Source of the DNA: Quercus robur
Taxonomy: Eukaryota; Streptophyta; Magnoliopsida; Fagales; Fagaceae
Reading direction: 5' to 3'
Length of the DNA: 64,000 bases
NCBI RefSeq assembly: GCF_932294415.1
Contig: NC_065542.1
Span: 265,501-329,500, forward strand
Under the pieces are notes generated by a model, which had not been told where the DNA came from, made no database searches, and saw nothing but the letters and a program-made list of their open reading frames with translations. Below, piece after piece: positions 1 to 12,693 of the stretch. The stretch's first letter is position 1; every line of letters begins with the position of its first letter. The position numbers and the translations under genes were made by a program.

Positions 1-1343
1 AGCTAGCAGAATGTGATCAAACTAAAAGACCACTTTATAAGATTTTAGGAATGAAAAGTGAAACTATTAAATAACTGGGAGTTCTGCAATAGAAATTGGT
101 CAGCCTCGATCTTTCTGCTGTCATTAAACCCTTGGGAACGTATGCTTTTTTCTTGTGTTCTTGGCATGTTGCGTAGAAAACCTTCTCACTGACAGAACAT
201 CCTTCATGAACTGTACCATAGTGTAGATGTCAACATGCTTGCATAGCAAGTCATATGGGATTTCATGAATAAAAATCTCATTTTGAGTGTTTTACCAATT
301 GCAACTTGTCACACGTTTTTTTCTTTTTCGTATGCATAACTAAATTTTAATTTGGAAAAAAAGAAGTTGAGCGCAGGGCATACTGCAATTAGTGAAGCAT
401 CAAGTGAAACACTCAGGTTGAAACATAGGATTTTTATTTGGATTTCTCTGTGTTCACGTTGTAATTCAATTGATTTAGGTGAAATGTAAGTATATGTAGG
501 AAGAGGATGCCTCGAGAGTAGAATAATCAGTTCGGAATCATGCCTCATGGAACAAAGGGTTCTGGTTTTTATTTTTTATTTTTTTCATTCCCTTCCCCCT
601 TGGACCAAACTCACCCATCGAAAAAGAAAATTTTTTATCTATCAACATTAATTAGGGCACCTGTCTCTTTCTCTGTCAAAAATGGGACCATCCATTCTTC
701 CAAATTGTTGTTGTTGACATGCTTGAAATATATATAGGCTGGTATTAAGAATTCAACCATAAAAAAGAGATAAGAAGGGATTAGTTTTGGGTTTTTCTAG
801 TCTTAGAGACAGAAAGTGCAATAATTGAGACCTTGCTTCCTTACTGGCATCAGTATATATACTGGCTCCCTCCTTATGATACCCACACCACACTAAATGC
901 AAAGAAATTACCTAAAGGAAAAGAATATTTCTGTTTAAGTTGCATGCTGGCTGCTGGCTTATAGGAACATGTCCACTCCATTAATTCTCAAAGAAGATAA
1001 TATCCTTGTGAATCCGTATAATCTGATCTTATAGCCTATTTCTTTCCATATATGTTGGTTATTACTGACATTTTATTGTCTTAATGCCCTTCATTTTATT
1101 CTTGCAAGAGAATGATATGACCTCTTTTTGTTGCCTGCATCCAGTAAATTTGGGATATTTTCACATCATTTAGAGAGAGATATGTGCTTGTTCTTTAAAA
1201 GCATTCAAGAAATACCTCAGATCTATTGCAGGTAAAAGCTAAAGAAGAATAGAGCCATATAATTGATCATAATAACAAAACATTCAAATATTCTGTAGTA
1301 TCAATTGCATTGTAGAGCTCAAGAAGGTGGAGAAGAAGAAAAG
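1..1343. other. Intergenic region and putative upstream region of the BBX gene
   Basis: No convincing coding region was seen on either strand; the short open frames lack recognisable domains. A self-complementary TATA-rich stretch lies near 852-864. The 5' UTR and promoter of the B-box gene should lie within the last several hundred bases. No promoter element could be fixed with confidence. Confidence 0.5.
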
Positions 1344-2485
1344 ATGAAAATACGATGTGATGTATGCGAGAATGTAGAGGCAGAGGTGCTATGTTGTGCA
1401 GATGAGGCGGTACTGTGCAGGGAATGCGACAGGAAGGTGCATGCAGCTCACAAGCTGTCACAAAATCATGAGCGTGTCCTCCTCAAACAACCATCATCAT
1501 CCTCATCTTTCTCCTCTTCAAATGTGCAGCTCCCTCCATGTGATTTGTGCCAGGTATGCATAATTGCAGCCCTCAGGAAGATTTCAATTTCAAAGATATT
1601 ATTTTAACTTGTACATGCATCCATACTATTACCAAGCTATACACACAATACACAGAAAATCTAAGGCTAAAGAATGTCTACAGTTTTGATGCCCCAAGGA
1701 TCTACTGCCAGTTAACTTTTGTTTAGTCCACAACTTGAAAACTAAGGTTAGATCACATCTTTAATAGATATGGATGGCTCATAAAACTGATGCTGCAGCG
1801 GTCTGGCTACTTTAACATTTAATAACTGTTGATCTGCTGCTACTTGGTTAATTTGTGTAGTGTCACCCATTTTTAACATATTTGAGATTGTATTCTAAAT
1901 TTCTGATCATCATCAGGCCAAGTTTAACACGACTAGCACATGAATTTAAATAGTATCTAGGAGTCCTTCATATTATTAATGGGCAAACTATGGACCTACT
2001 TTATTAGGGTGTAAGTAGCATCACTCCTAGAGCATGGAAGAATTTCTCTTATGGGATGGTCTTACTCTTGACTATTCTGTTAAACTACAATTATTGCTTA
2101 TATTCCTTTAGTTCTCTGTCTGGCATCTTGTAGTGCCCTGTCCAGATACAGAGTAGCTCAACAGACTCATGCATAGAATTTTGAATTATTCATGCAGGAG
2201 AGAAATGGTTATTTGTTCTGCTTGGAGGATAGAGCATCACTGTGCACAAACTGTGATGTTTCAACCCACATGGGAAGCCTCCATGCATCATCACACCAAC
2301 GGTTTCTGAATTCTGGCATCCAAGTCACTCTTCACTCTTCAATTGACAACAACAACACAGGCTTCAATAGCAGAAATTCAAGCTTGCCAATGCCAGAAAC
2401 TTCTTTCAATTTCCTTGCCGACAATGAGAGCAGGACAGCAATGACAATGGAAGTTGAAGCTGGATCCACAGTCCACAGAAACTAG
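1344..2485 (+). CDS. Double B-box zinc-finger protein (BBX20-23-like)
   Basis: Plant BBX proteins are nuclear transcriptional co-regulators of light and developmental responses. Exon 1 is 1344-1553 and exon 2 starts at 2198; the junction CAG|GTATGC...TGCAG|GAG is phase 0. The start is the ATG of MKIRCDVCE, the usual family start. B-box 1 occupies about residues 1-45 (C5, C8, then the Cys/His ligands through CRECDRKVHAAH). B-box 2 occupies about residues 65-108 (CDLCQERNGYLFC, CTNCDVSTHM, HQRF). The open frame stops at 2485 after about 166 residues. An acidic tail with a GWSLDEIF-type motif continues in the next frame to 2612, so either a small intron near 2324-2471 is unrecognised or the gene carries a frameshift. 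The two B-boxes make the family certain; the exact member is not. Confidence 0.85.
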
Positions 2486-2615
2486 AGCTACCTTCTCGGG
2501 TGAAACTCACTTGGCAACCGAACCTGGTTGGTCATTGGATGAGATATTTGACCCAAATAATTTTAATTTCAATGATTTTTCAGAAGTTGGATCATCTAGG
2601 ATAAGCAGTCAATAA
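2486..2615 (+). other. Probable C-terminal coding extension of the BBX gene in another frame
   Basis: Reading from 2472 in a frame shifted by one relative to the upstream exon gives an open stretch that ends at a TAA near 2612. It contains GWSLDEIFDP and an Asn/Phe/Asp-rich tail, resembling the Trp/acidic C-terminal segments of BBX20-22 proteins. A phase-0 intron from CAA|GTCACT (2324) to CCACAG (2471) would join it in frame, but the donor is weak. A simple frameshift is the alternative. Confidence 0.45.
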
Positions 2616-4951
2616 AATTCCAATTTGTTGTGCAGCAAGTAACTAAAGATTCATATCCACATAACATTAAAGACAAATAAAACAACAAATGTGCTCTCAA
2701 AACACACAAGAATATATCTAGTACGGTAAGATCTTTATTTCCTTGTCTTCGTAGGAGAGGAGTTAAAATTCATTATATACACAATCACTCACAAAAGAGA
2801 GCTCTTTATTTTCCGTTTCATTTTTTTAGTATTTTGCATGAGAAATATATATAGCGCTCATAGCTTTTAATATATTTTGGAGTACTGAAGCTCATTAGTC
2901 CTCTTGAGTGAATTGAAAATAATAATAAAAAAATTCCTCGAAATACATTTCCTAGACATGTGTTTGAAAAGAAAGTCTTTTGATTCATAAAAATATTTTT
3001 CTTTTTCAAAGGTATATTTTAATATTTAGCATAGTTACAATAATGAGATGAAGGCCGCATAACCATGAACATGACATCTCATAAAGGGAATCATATACAC
3101 AATCTAGATCAATCTATCATTTGTTATATATGTAATACGGTTTGAGTTAATTTTTTACCCCGAAAGAAATAGATTGGTTTAAGTTTTGTTACATTGGCCG
3201 TGTCTATCCACGCTTACCAATCCTAATTTCTGCCTTCTCTTTTTATTTGGAGCATTATTTGAGTTTGACCACCAATACGTCCTTAACCAATCTATGTCAA
3301 ATGTCAGTCTAGGAGTTTTAAAAGAGGTATATAATGAGTGACACAGGCGATGCATTGCACGTTGACGTTGTGGCCGCATCCCTTGGGCAACAGAAAATGC
3401 AACTGTCACGCTTACCATACTGTCAAGCTTTTGGGCCTTAGGACCCTCCTTTTCCATTTTAGTGACTGATTTGGTCATACCCGCTATGATTATGGTGACC
3501 TCTAGTTCGAAAATCCAATAATTTCTTGGTGATTTTTTCTATATCAATGATGCCTATGATATTGATGATATATGTTGTTTGCTTCACTGGAATCACTAAG
3601 ACATTACCATTGACAATCCTTAAAGTATTCGATCACTGTCTGAGATTGCATTTTATGACTTCTTTGTTAAGTTGTCTGGACTTTGGGGAATGGGAGGAAA
3701 GTCAAGAGTAGGTTTTAGCTTCTTTTCGTACATAACAAAGATAAAACAAGAAAAAGGAAAAAGAAAATGATGGAACTTAACTATTCTACTAGACTCTGTA
3801 GGTGTTGGATCTCTTCTCTTCATGAGCAAAAATATATTGTCTGTGCCATATTAACTACAGGACAGGAGGTTAATAATTAGTAATGCAGTGGTGCTATACA
3901 GCATACACCACATCCACATGCATTGCGTCACATGCATATACAGTGAAAACAGTCACGTTAGCTTTATGACATATAGCATGCATATGTAATTGATCCACAC
4001 CCATCTTTAAGGTCTAACTAGATACCATTAATATGTACACAAGTGAACAAACACATAGACAAATTCAATTACCAATTGGATCAAGAAAATAAATATGCCG
4101 TGGATTTGCCTCTGCTGCTGGAGAAAACTAGAACTGCATCATACCTGATTTATAACCCATGCCCACCACACAAATTGAGTTTTGGAGGTGACATCTATTC
4201 TTAGTTCTTACTCAACATTAATTAAAGAGGTGATTCCTTTTGAACAAGTTACATCAATCTTCCAAGTCATTGAAAAGGAATGAATAGTCCAATGAACCGA
4301 GCATCAGATCTTAAAAGCATTATTCCAATATTTGATTCAAATGAGATGACTTTATCATAGCTGTTCTCTAAAATATTTGAGTTTCTATATATATTTCCTT
4401 TTTTTATTTTCTCTTTTCAATTTTTCTCAAAACGAGTGGAAACTTCCCATCCTCAATTCCCGCCCTTCCCATGTGTTGAATCAGAAACTTTTCCTTTTAT
4501 AAAGAAGTACCATTGGACCATAAAGACTGGTGTTCACACGTTTTATAATACTTTAATGTAATCTTCTTGTTTGGCATTACTGTGAATTTAGTAATAATCT
4601 CCGATGGCTGACTAATTTCAATTTTCCCTAAAACTTTGTATTACCATATTACTAGTTCTAAATAAGATTCTTTATAATTTTATTTCTTTGGCTTTTATTA
4701 TTATATATGTTGTTCTAATTTTGTCTTCTTCTTTATGCTTCCTTTGGGGCCAATTCAACTTGAGATCACACTATTGCTTTGCTAAATTAAAGCATGCACC
4801 TTCAAATTAAATTCCTTCCTTGAAACAAGAAGCAAGCAACATGAACTCACTCACATTAAGATGTAATAAAAATGAAAAATTGAGTTGAAAGTACAAAACC
4901 AGTAAAGGTCACTCACTCCTATTATAAACAATATAACTTCTTGATCGGAGC
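2616..4951. other. Intergenic region, no gene seen
   Basis: AT-rich sequence between the convergent BBX (+) and ANTH (-) genes. It must hold the two 3' UTRs. Short open frames at 3179-3478 and 3526-3711 have no domain signature and look like chance. No transposon ends were recognised. Confidence 0.4.
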
Positions 4952-6337
4952 TCATTCCTTGGGCACCATGCTTGTATCTATACATGTTGTAAATGGGTTT
5001 TGAAAACCACAAGGCCTACTTTGTTCATTATCTTTATTAGTCACAAGATCCCCCAGTTTATGCTGCTTAGCAAAATCACAGAGCTTACCATTGAAGAGCC
5101 AGCTGTCTACTGGTACTGGTACTGGTACCGGGACTTGTGGTTGGTGGAGATCATCTTCTTCAAACACAACCCAAACTTTGCTTATTTTGGTCTCCAGTGC
5201 GCATGAGAAAAGAGTTGATGACAAACTAATATCACTTTTGTTCTCAATATTCTTTTTGCCTTCTTTTGCTGTTGTTGGCAGTACCCTGGGCTTGATTGAT
5301 TTTGATAGACAGTCCAAGATAGGAGGAGGTGTACTTGAACAAGTCTTGCTCAATACAGAGCCACACGAAGCTGGTGCTGGTGGTTGATTAATTTGTGGAC
5401 AGTCCAAGCATTGTTCCAATGCCATAACATGGTCCATGGTGATGATTTGAACCGAAGGGTATTCCAAGTTCTTATTTTCAATAATCCTTTTGCAATTCTC
5501 ATACAAATGATAAAGCTCTTGACTTTGATGAGAAGCTCTCCTGAGTATGTCACAGGCTAAAGCCCTGGCAGGCCTTGTTAAATCAAAGAACATATTAACA
5601 AGAGCTGCGATGCCTTCACAAAATGTGAGGTAAACTTGAAAGCTCTCTTTCAAGGTGTTACTCATAGCTGCTTGAGCCAAGTTATCTGAAGGCAAAATAT
5701 CAGATGGAGAACAATCTAAGACTCTATCTATCAGTAGTTGACATTTAGGCAATTTACGAAATACCATGTCAATGGACTTATCTTCATAGCATCGAAACTC
5801 CAAGCCTTGATGAGTGGACGTAACAGCTGGTTCAAGTCTGCCAGCTTGGTTAATGAGCCACCCCATCCTCTCTCCCAGATAGGCTGAATATTTGTGTAGA
5901 AAACAAAGTGAAGGGTCAGAATTATTACTACTTTTGGAAAACCAACGGGTAGTCATGATTTGGAGATGGCCAGATACATGAGCAGCGCGTAGCTGTTGCT
6001 CAAAGCAGCGGTTGCCTCCACGTAGGAGGCGATGAATGAGCACAAGTGTCTTGAGGGCCACCAGACGGTCCTTGGTTTTGCAAAGACGACGAGAAATTCG
6101 TTCAGCCAAAAAAGGAATGGATCCAGGAGAGTTTGACACAAGGAAGAGGATCTCATGCATGTGCTTGTCATCGATGGGGCCATTATCATGCCCAGTAGCA
6201 CGCAGGACTGCAATCTCTATGTTGGAGAAGCCATTCTCGTGATGATTGTAATTGTATATCATGGCCTTGCCTATTGATGCATGATCCTTTACTGAGCCAA
6301 GGGCTGTCCTCAGCTTCTCTTGCATGTCTACCCGCAT
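4952..6337 (-). CDS. ANTH-domain putative clathrin assembly protein (At1g33340-like)
   Basis: Single-exon gene of 461 residues. ANTH proteins bind phosphoinositide membranes and recruit clathrin and adaptors during endocytosis. The ANTH fold covers about residues 25-300. Recognisable blocks include DHASIGKAMIYN, the IEIAVLRATGHD segment, DRLVALKTLVLIHRLLRGG and the ALACDILRRASHQSQELYHLYENCK helix. The C-terminal third is low-complexity and ends with an NPF tripeptide (GFQNPFTT), a known EH-domain ligand. A Pro-Val run near the C terminus is encoded by a tandem TGGTAC-type repeat at about 5108-5131. The start is the first ATG, in MRVDMQEKLRTALGSVKDHASIGKA. A (GA)n run sits about 110 bp upstream. 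Its relative At1g33340 adjoins a release-factor gene in Arabidopsis, as the next minus-strand gene does here. Confidence 0.92.
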   Translation of the reverse strand: MRVDMQEKLRTALGSVKDHASIGKAMIYNYNHHENGFSNIEIAVLRATGHDNGPIDDKHMHEILFLVSNSPGSIPFLAERISRRLCKTKDRLVALKTLVLIHRLLRGGNRCFEQQLRAAHVSGHLQIMTTRWFSKSSNNSDPSLCFLHKYSAYLGERMGWLINQAGRLEPAVTSTHQGLEFRCYEDKSIDMVFRKLPKCQLLIDRVLDCSPSDILPSDNLAQAAMSNTLKESFQVYLTFCEGIAALVNMFFDLTRPARALACDILRRASHQSQELYHLYENCKRIIENKNLEYPSVQIITMDHVMALEQCLDCPQINQPPAPASCGSVLSKTCSSTPPPILDCLSKSIKPRVLPTTAKEGKKNIENKSDISLSSTLFSCALETKISKVWVVFEEDDLHQPQVPVPVPVPVDSWLFNGKLCDFAKQHKLGDLVTNKDNEQSRPCGFQNPFTTCIDTSMVPKE

Positions 6338-6440
6338 TTCTCTATGTTAAGATGAGTTTTTTTTAGTTTCGAAATGGGAGCAATTTTTGTGTGTAGAAAC
6401 AAAGCTGGCCTAACAAGAGAACACATATATAAAACGGGGA

Positions 6441-6471
6441 GGTGGAGAGAGAGAGAGAGAGAGAGAGAGAT
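6441..6471. repeat. (GA)n microsatellite upstream of the ANTH gene
   Basis: An uninterrupted GA run on the plus strand reads as a CT-rich pyrimidine patch on the coding strand, about 105-135 bp upstream of the ATG. Such patches are common near plant transcription starts. Confidence 0.8.
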
Positions 6472-8161
6472 ATTGAAAATTGAAGACTGAAGAGGAATGA
6501 GGAATCAAATCTTGTATTTTAAATTAAAACATGACCTGAGTGCTCTCGAGTCAGACTCTACTCCATAAAACAAAAGAGACATTATGCTCAAAGAATGTTC
6601 CTATTAAATAAATATATTTTTTTCCAAACTCCGTGGCCCAACAACTATCATTATTCTATGTTACACAGGAGTAATTCACATTCAAGTCAACGGGGACTGT
6701 AGAAATGAACTTATTAAGTTATTATTACCGTTGAGTGATTTAAAAGAAACACTTTGGATTAAATTGATCACCCAACTGCGTTGATTTGGGTAACAAACGA
6801 ACCAACACGCAAACATTTCAATCAGGTGCAGATAGGAGATTCATTTTGATCTCACAGGAAGGGAGAGACGGAATATGGTTAGCTATTATTAATTAGGATT
6901 TTTTTATGTCAAGTTCTACCGAGCATTATATGTGCTTTCTTCAAACTTCCGCAATATCAAATATATTGTCCTTTTATGATCTTTGGCAAGCATTACTTCA
7001 ATTTCAAACCAAGGTAAAATGTACTTACACAAAGGTTGGATTAAAACATCAATTTCATGGAGTATTAATTTGTGCAAACTCTAGCAGAGTCATTGATATT
7101 ATTAAGAATGGCTTTGGATCTAACGGATCTCTTAAAAGGGCCCACTCATTGCACAATTCATTTTTGCGCACCCCCTCCCCCAAAAAAAAAAAGTTAATTG
7201 TACAGAAGTTTGATAACATGGACTGCAGCATTTTGTACGATGAAGCAAATAAACATATAAAGCCAATAAGTCCTTCCATACTTAAATGAGGGAAAATGGC
7301 GGCCCCAACATTAAGCTAAATAAGAATTGATTGAGAAATGAGACTCTTTATTATTGTTATTTTTTTTCAAATATACAAAAGAATGAAGAAAAGGAACTTT
7401 AATTCGGTCACTGGCCACACCACTAAAAGCCTTGGATTCTCTTTATACTCATCTAATTGTGTTCATCCAACATTTCCACTTCTTAAAGGGTGACTTGACT
7501 TGATGGTAATGCATATGAAAAATTAAACACAAAAAGTTAGGGTGGGTGTGGGGGGACTAAAAGAGAGAGGGAATAACAAAGAGTGCCTTAGAAGGCTTTA
7601 TTTCTAAACTTTCTTGGATATGAATAAACAAACAAATTAAAGAGTCAACGAGGGAAAAGCTAATTGTGGTGGGGGTAAAAAGAACCTCATTCTTTAGGAA
7701 TAGGATTCTTCTGCATCAAACTCTCTGCCCATTCGCAACATCACAACATAAACAACGTTTTTGACCTTGGAAAGTTTTTCTTTCTTCTCATCCACAGGTT
7801 CTTTCATAATCATGCAACTTTTTCTTTCCTCCTGTAGGGGAGGTTGAAACCCCTACTCAACTAGGGAAGAAAGTGGTAAATAGAAATAAAAAGGGCCTTT
7901 AATTTGTCATATTCTATACTAGCAGTTATCCAAAATGTTTGTGCTATGACTAATACTTAGAGTCGTCATTAACAACAACAAAAAACCACTATTATGTCCC
8001 ATACAAAAGTACAAACAGATTAGGAAAAGATGTCATATTTGATCATGGGAATTTATTACTTCACTGACTGATGTAGAGAAGCTGACTCGTGTAGCATAAA
8101 ACAAAACCAGGGAAAAAAAAAATCATTCAAGAAAGAATATATTTGCCAGCAGCAGTATATC

Positions 8162-8193
<32 letters not shown>

Positions 8194-8913
8194 TTTTGCT
8201 TGGCAAGAATAAATAATCATACCATTGGGCCAACTACGATGTATGTATCAAAAAGTAATCTCGATGCTTCCTGAGACCTGTCAGCTTCTGTTTTGGGGAG
8301 ATGATTATACATTGTAGTTGATATTCTCTTGCTCTAGTTGGACAATTCCTTCAAATGCCAAGTTGCTGTGCAACCCATTAAAGCATACGTGAGTATTAAT
8401 ATTAAAGCAGCTAAGTACAAGAGACTAATCTAATCCTCTATTAAGAAAAAACAAAAAAAACAAATCTAATCCTCTCTAGAACCCTATATTAGAGTCAAAT
8501 GATTTTATTAAGCATTTTTTAAGTTTGATTTTTATTTTTAAAATTTGGTATAGAATGTAGACAAGCAGGTATGAGAACAAATGTGCAAGAGAAAACAAAA
8601 TTATTAAAATAAACTTTCCTTGCTATAGATTCCATAGCCTTTTTTTTTTGTTTTTTTTGGGTGTGGGGGGGGAAGGGTTGCCAACTTGTGATAGCCTTTT
8701 TCTTGTTTCAGATAATAATTAATAAATGAAAATACCAATACAATGCTAGATGGACCAAATTCGGACAGCAGGCCAATTAAAGATTCTTTATCATGGACAT
8801 TCTTAATTAGAAACATGATTGTTAGTATCTATCAAATCAAAAGAAAAAAAAAATTAAACATCTTGTGAATGGATTAAGGATGCTCATGAACCATGTAATA
8901 GATGCATGTGACC

Positions 8914-8952
8914 TTTTTTTTTTTTTTTTTTGAAAAAAAAAAAAAAAAAAAA
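8914..8952. repeat. Poly(T)-G-poly(A) palindrome
   Basis: About 18 T, one G, then about 20 A form a near-perfect hairpin. It may be two opposed retroposon tails or an assembly artefact at a homopolymer. Confidence 0.75.
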
Positions 8953-10501
8953 GGGTTTAATCTCTAAAATTTGGATACAAATTTTAATTTAGTCCATGAA
9001 ATTTATGAGGTTCTTTTTTGATCCTCAAAAATTTTAAAACGTGTCTAATCATTATTCCCAATGTATTTTTTTTGTTTAGGTAACTAACAGACCATTGAAT
9101 AGCTAAGCAACACGTGAGGTGTTCCTATTGGCTACTAAATCAACCACCATTCACCCCACCCCCAAAGTCATGTGTTGCGCAGTTGTCCAGGGTAAAAGCC
9201 AAAAAAATTAGACATATATTGATTTTATAGTGTTCATAATCATATATCGTATAATCTAGATAATATGCACAAATAAAAAATTGATTCATAGTCCATTTCG
9301 TGATTTGACAACTATGAATACGTGAAAATGAATTTGTTTCACCAAATGACTAACAGACTAAGAACCAGAAAGAGAAGGGGAGGGAGGATGCAGCTAAAGC
9401 TAAAGCTCAGTTCGGGGGAAAAAATTCTACCTGAATCACAGATCTAATATAAGCCACATTTAGATGAAAATGAAAAAATCCATGGTGAGAATAGAACTAA
9501 TTGGTTACGATTGCATAACATACCACATTTACAAGTAAACGTTTTCGGTTCTCCAAGTGCATGATAAGTTACTCGTCTTTTAACTCCTTATATTGCTACA
9601 AGTAAAATCCACTAACATCAGGAAAAATATTACATTCACCTCTCTGTACCATTAATTTTTAAATTAAAGTTAATAGAACTGATGATTACTGGATGTAACA
9701 CTAGCAAAGAAGATTGGAGGTGTGCAAATAGCACCATCCAAAAACCAACACAAGAGTGAAAATAACCTTCCTCAGAACTTGATACAGTTAACTAAATCGG
9801 AATGATGCCTAGCTACATCCAACCTTTTAGTCTCAATGTGCCATGTAGATTGTCAGACTGGAAAGGATTTGGTCACATAGGTTTTCCCCCCCTCTTTTGG
9901 GTAGTACGGGCTGCTGTCTATGAATTTTATAAATTTGGAACCACACCATAAATGATAAAATGATACCATGGCAACCCCTTTTCTGAGTCCTGCAGCATCT
10001 CTAAAATCATACTGCATTAGAAGGAAGCTGCAAACAAGAAGAGAGAAGACACACGCACGCACATGCACACGCACATAATGCAAAGGTAATCAGACACAAT
10101 ACTTAAAACTTCCAAGTTTCAAAATTTTTTCTTCTTTTTTTCTTTTGAAATCAAAAGGCATCCTTTCTTGTCTTCAATATAATAGACTCCAGCCTCAATA
10201 TATGGAAACAGTAAATGGTGCTCTGGAATTTTAGCAACAAGACCAGTTTTGCAGAGTGATTGTATTGGCCTGAAGAGGATTAGAATTGAAGAATTATACC
10301 TAACAATGCAATTAGCATCCACAAACTCCTACTTGAGAGGCTTCAAACCCTACACACCACATTTGATCAGGAAACTAGAAGAGAACTAACACAGCAGTAT
10401 ATTTGGTGCAACATGGGAAGAAAAAAATAATCAGCTAAACCTGAAGATTCCAGATGTATACTAGTAATCAGAAAATGTTTGGCACAAACTTCAGAACATT
10501 T

Positions 10502-10562
10502 TATTTTTTTGATAGATAATTATAATTCAATTAAAAGCACAAAAAAAGGCGCCACCCTAGGA
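10502..10562 (-). repeat. Probable antisense retroposon 3' tail
   Basis: The segment contains TTTTTTTGATAGATAATTAT followed by a short unique piece. Read on the minus strand it ends in a TATC-A-run, like the LINE tails seen elsewhere in this window (3' end of the L1 at 46570, tail at 25830). No coding part is attached. Confidence 0.35.
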
Positions 10563-11824
10563 GTATACACTGGAATACAAGAGGAGAAGAGAAAACAAAA
10601 CAATACAAAATCAACATCTGCAATGCAAATATATATATAGACCAACATCAGATGTCCAAAGAAGTGTGTGTGTCTGAACAGAAATTTTATCCAGTCATAT
10701 TTTCTCAGAAGGCTCCACAACAAGTCTGGCCTGAAGTTGACTATCGACCATGGGCAGAAGTTTTCTACTAAAGGATCACCTTCATCCTTCTAGAGAGGAG
10801 TCCAGGGTTTTATCCTTCTGTTTCTGAGGTTAGTATTGTGGGTGTTACCAAACAAAAAAAAAAAAAGTATTGTGAGTAGTGTGCTTTGGTCATCTTGGTT
10901 TGCGGCTTGTCTTTTTTAGTCCTGAGCACTTGTTTGTACCTTAATTCTTCTTTCTTTGGAAAAATAAAGTTATCTTTGGAGAGTATCAGTAAAGGCATGA
11001 CCCATTTTTAAGTTCCAGTACTTGTTTAGTTTATCATGTATACCCCTTCTTATGCTTCTAGGAAAACCAGTGAGACATTCATGGAGAAAGTAGTAGCTTA
11101 AATATTATGAAAAAAGGAGGTAATAAGCCAAGCATCTTGTAGTTCAATGGCATTGCCCGAGTCTCCCAAATTAGGAGAACCTACCTTCAAATACCCCTTC
11201 CCCAGTTATTGTAAGACAAAAAGAAAAGGAGGTAATAAATTATGGACATGGCCCTCCAATTCCAAGGGACTCATCTATTTATACCATGTCTTTCACAGAG
11301 AATCCTCACATCATTTATTTACAGTTGATAACAATTATCAAAAGCATAGTTCCTGGAAAAGGACTTGGTTGCATTGACAGAATCTTATATTTTAAGTTTC
11401 CTTAAGAAACTAATTACATATCTTTGTTTCCTGATCAAAATTGTAAACATAAATGATATAGGCTATTATAGAAAGTTGATGTGAAAAATGCATTTGTACA
11501 ACTAGGCAATTAGATGATGAGGGCCAAAACAGCGTGCATTACAACAGACATCTAAAGCATGCATATGGTTTAGAGCATTAGGATTAAGGGGCTTCCAACT
11601 CATTTTCTGATATCATTTTGTCAATGCCAAAGATAAATGAAAAATATTAGTGAGCAGTCTTTGCCAATATGTAACTCGTAACTACTACTACTGCTACAGT
11701 ACTAACTAAGACAAGACAAAAGTATATTAAATTTTGCAGTTGTGTGAAAGGAAGAATATCATGAGGGTGAAATTGAAGAAATCCTATTTGTTTTGTTTAG
11801 AAGTAGAAGAAGGTGGTTGGTTAC

Positions 11825-12693
11825 CTTGGAAGCCCTGAGTTGATTGACAGCCATTCGAAGAGAATCATGAGATAGTATTAAGCGAGAGAGGGCACCGGTG
11901 CTTAAACCAACATATTTGGCTGCTTCCGAAACAGAACCATCCACTGCCAAAATTAAATCCAGGAGAGCTTGCATTCCCTGTTTGTAACAAAGATAAAGAT
12001 AAAGATAAAAGATGATTGTTTTGTAATTTGTTTCAAAATGGGTAACAAACAAAAATAAATAATAGAACGAACCAAAAGGAACTTGGGGTTATTGGGTCCA
12101 ATCTGGGGACCAGAAGATCTGAGAGTAGACTTGAGAGGAAGAATGGTAAGGAGCTCAGGAGGAGGAGAATAGGTGTGAATATCGACAGTGTTTCTGACAT
12201 GAAGAGCTAAGAGAGTGCGGAGGCGAGCTAAAGCAGAAGCGCGGTTCATATGCTGAGATCGATCCTCAACAGCCTGGGCTATAAGACCAGTAGGTATGTG
12301 CTTCACCCTCACCGCTGACTCCCGCTTGTTGCGGTGTTGACCACCTGGACCCGATGCCTTGAATGTGTCCACCTCGCACTCTCTCATCAGTTCTTGCTCT
12401 GTCATTTCCAGGTATTCTCTACCACCCTTCTTCTTCTCATTATTCTCATTACTACTGCTGCTGCTATATCCTTGACCCAAATTCAAGCTGAAGCTGCTGC
12501 TGCTTCTTGTTATTCTTACTAGTGCCAGTGGTGGCACTGGAGTTTGAATTAAAATTTTGGGTTTGGGTTTGGGTGATGATAAATACAAAGAGGAGGCCTT
12601 GGCAATGGCAGTATTATTATTATTATTATTATAAAAGCATCTCATCAAACCATTACCAGCAACACACCATCTCCATACCAATTCACTTCCCAT
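11825..12693 (-). CDS. Class I peptide-chain release factor-like protein with GGQ motif (At1g33330-like)
   Basis: Exon 1 is 12073-12693 (207 codons) and exon 2 is 11825-11977 (51 codons), joined in phase 0 (TTTTG|GTTCGT...AACAG|GGA). The RF-1 catalytic domain spans about residues 95-175: the peptidyl-tRNA hydrolysis motif is in [16 protein letters not shown], followed by [24 protein letters not shown]. There is no codon-recognition domain, so the protein resembles organellar ribosome-rescue factors more than a stop-codon reader. The Ser/Asn-rich N terminus of about 85 residues could be an organelle transit peptide. Exon 2 ends at RASK with donor AAG|GTAACC, so one more short exon is expected downstream; a candidate acceptor lies near 11610 (TATCAG). 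The 3' end is therefore incomplete here. A (CT)n run abuts the ATG. Confidence 0.88.

Larger units (their letters stand above)
6472..11760. other. Long intergenic region, no supported gene
   Basis: About 5.3 kb of AT-rich DNA. It contains a (TA)n run at 8160-8184, a poly(T)/poly(A) palindrome at 8914-8952 and a probable retroposon tail near 10505-10560. The 127-codon open frame at 6906-7289 and the 76-codon frame at 11147-11377 have no domain or splice support and are treated as chance. The 3' end of the release-factor gene should extend into about 11590-11760. Confidence 0.4.

Noticed and set aside
6906-7289. 127-codon open frame on the plus strand
   Set aside because: No domain, composition like the AT-rich flanks, no splice or promoter support.
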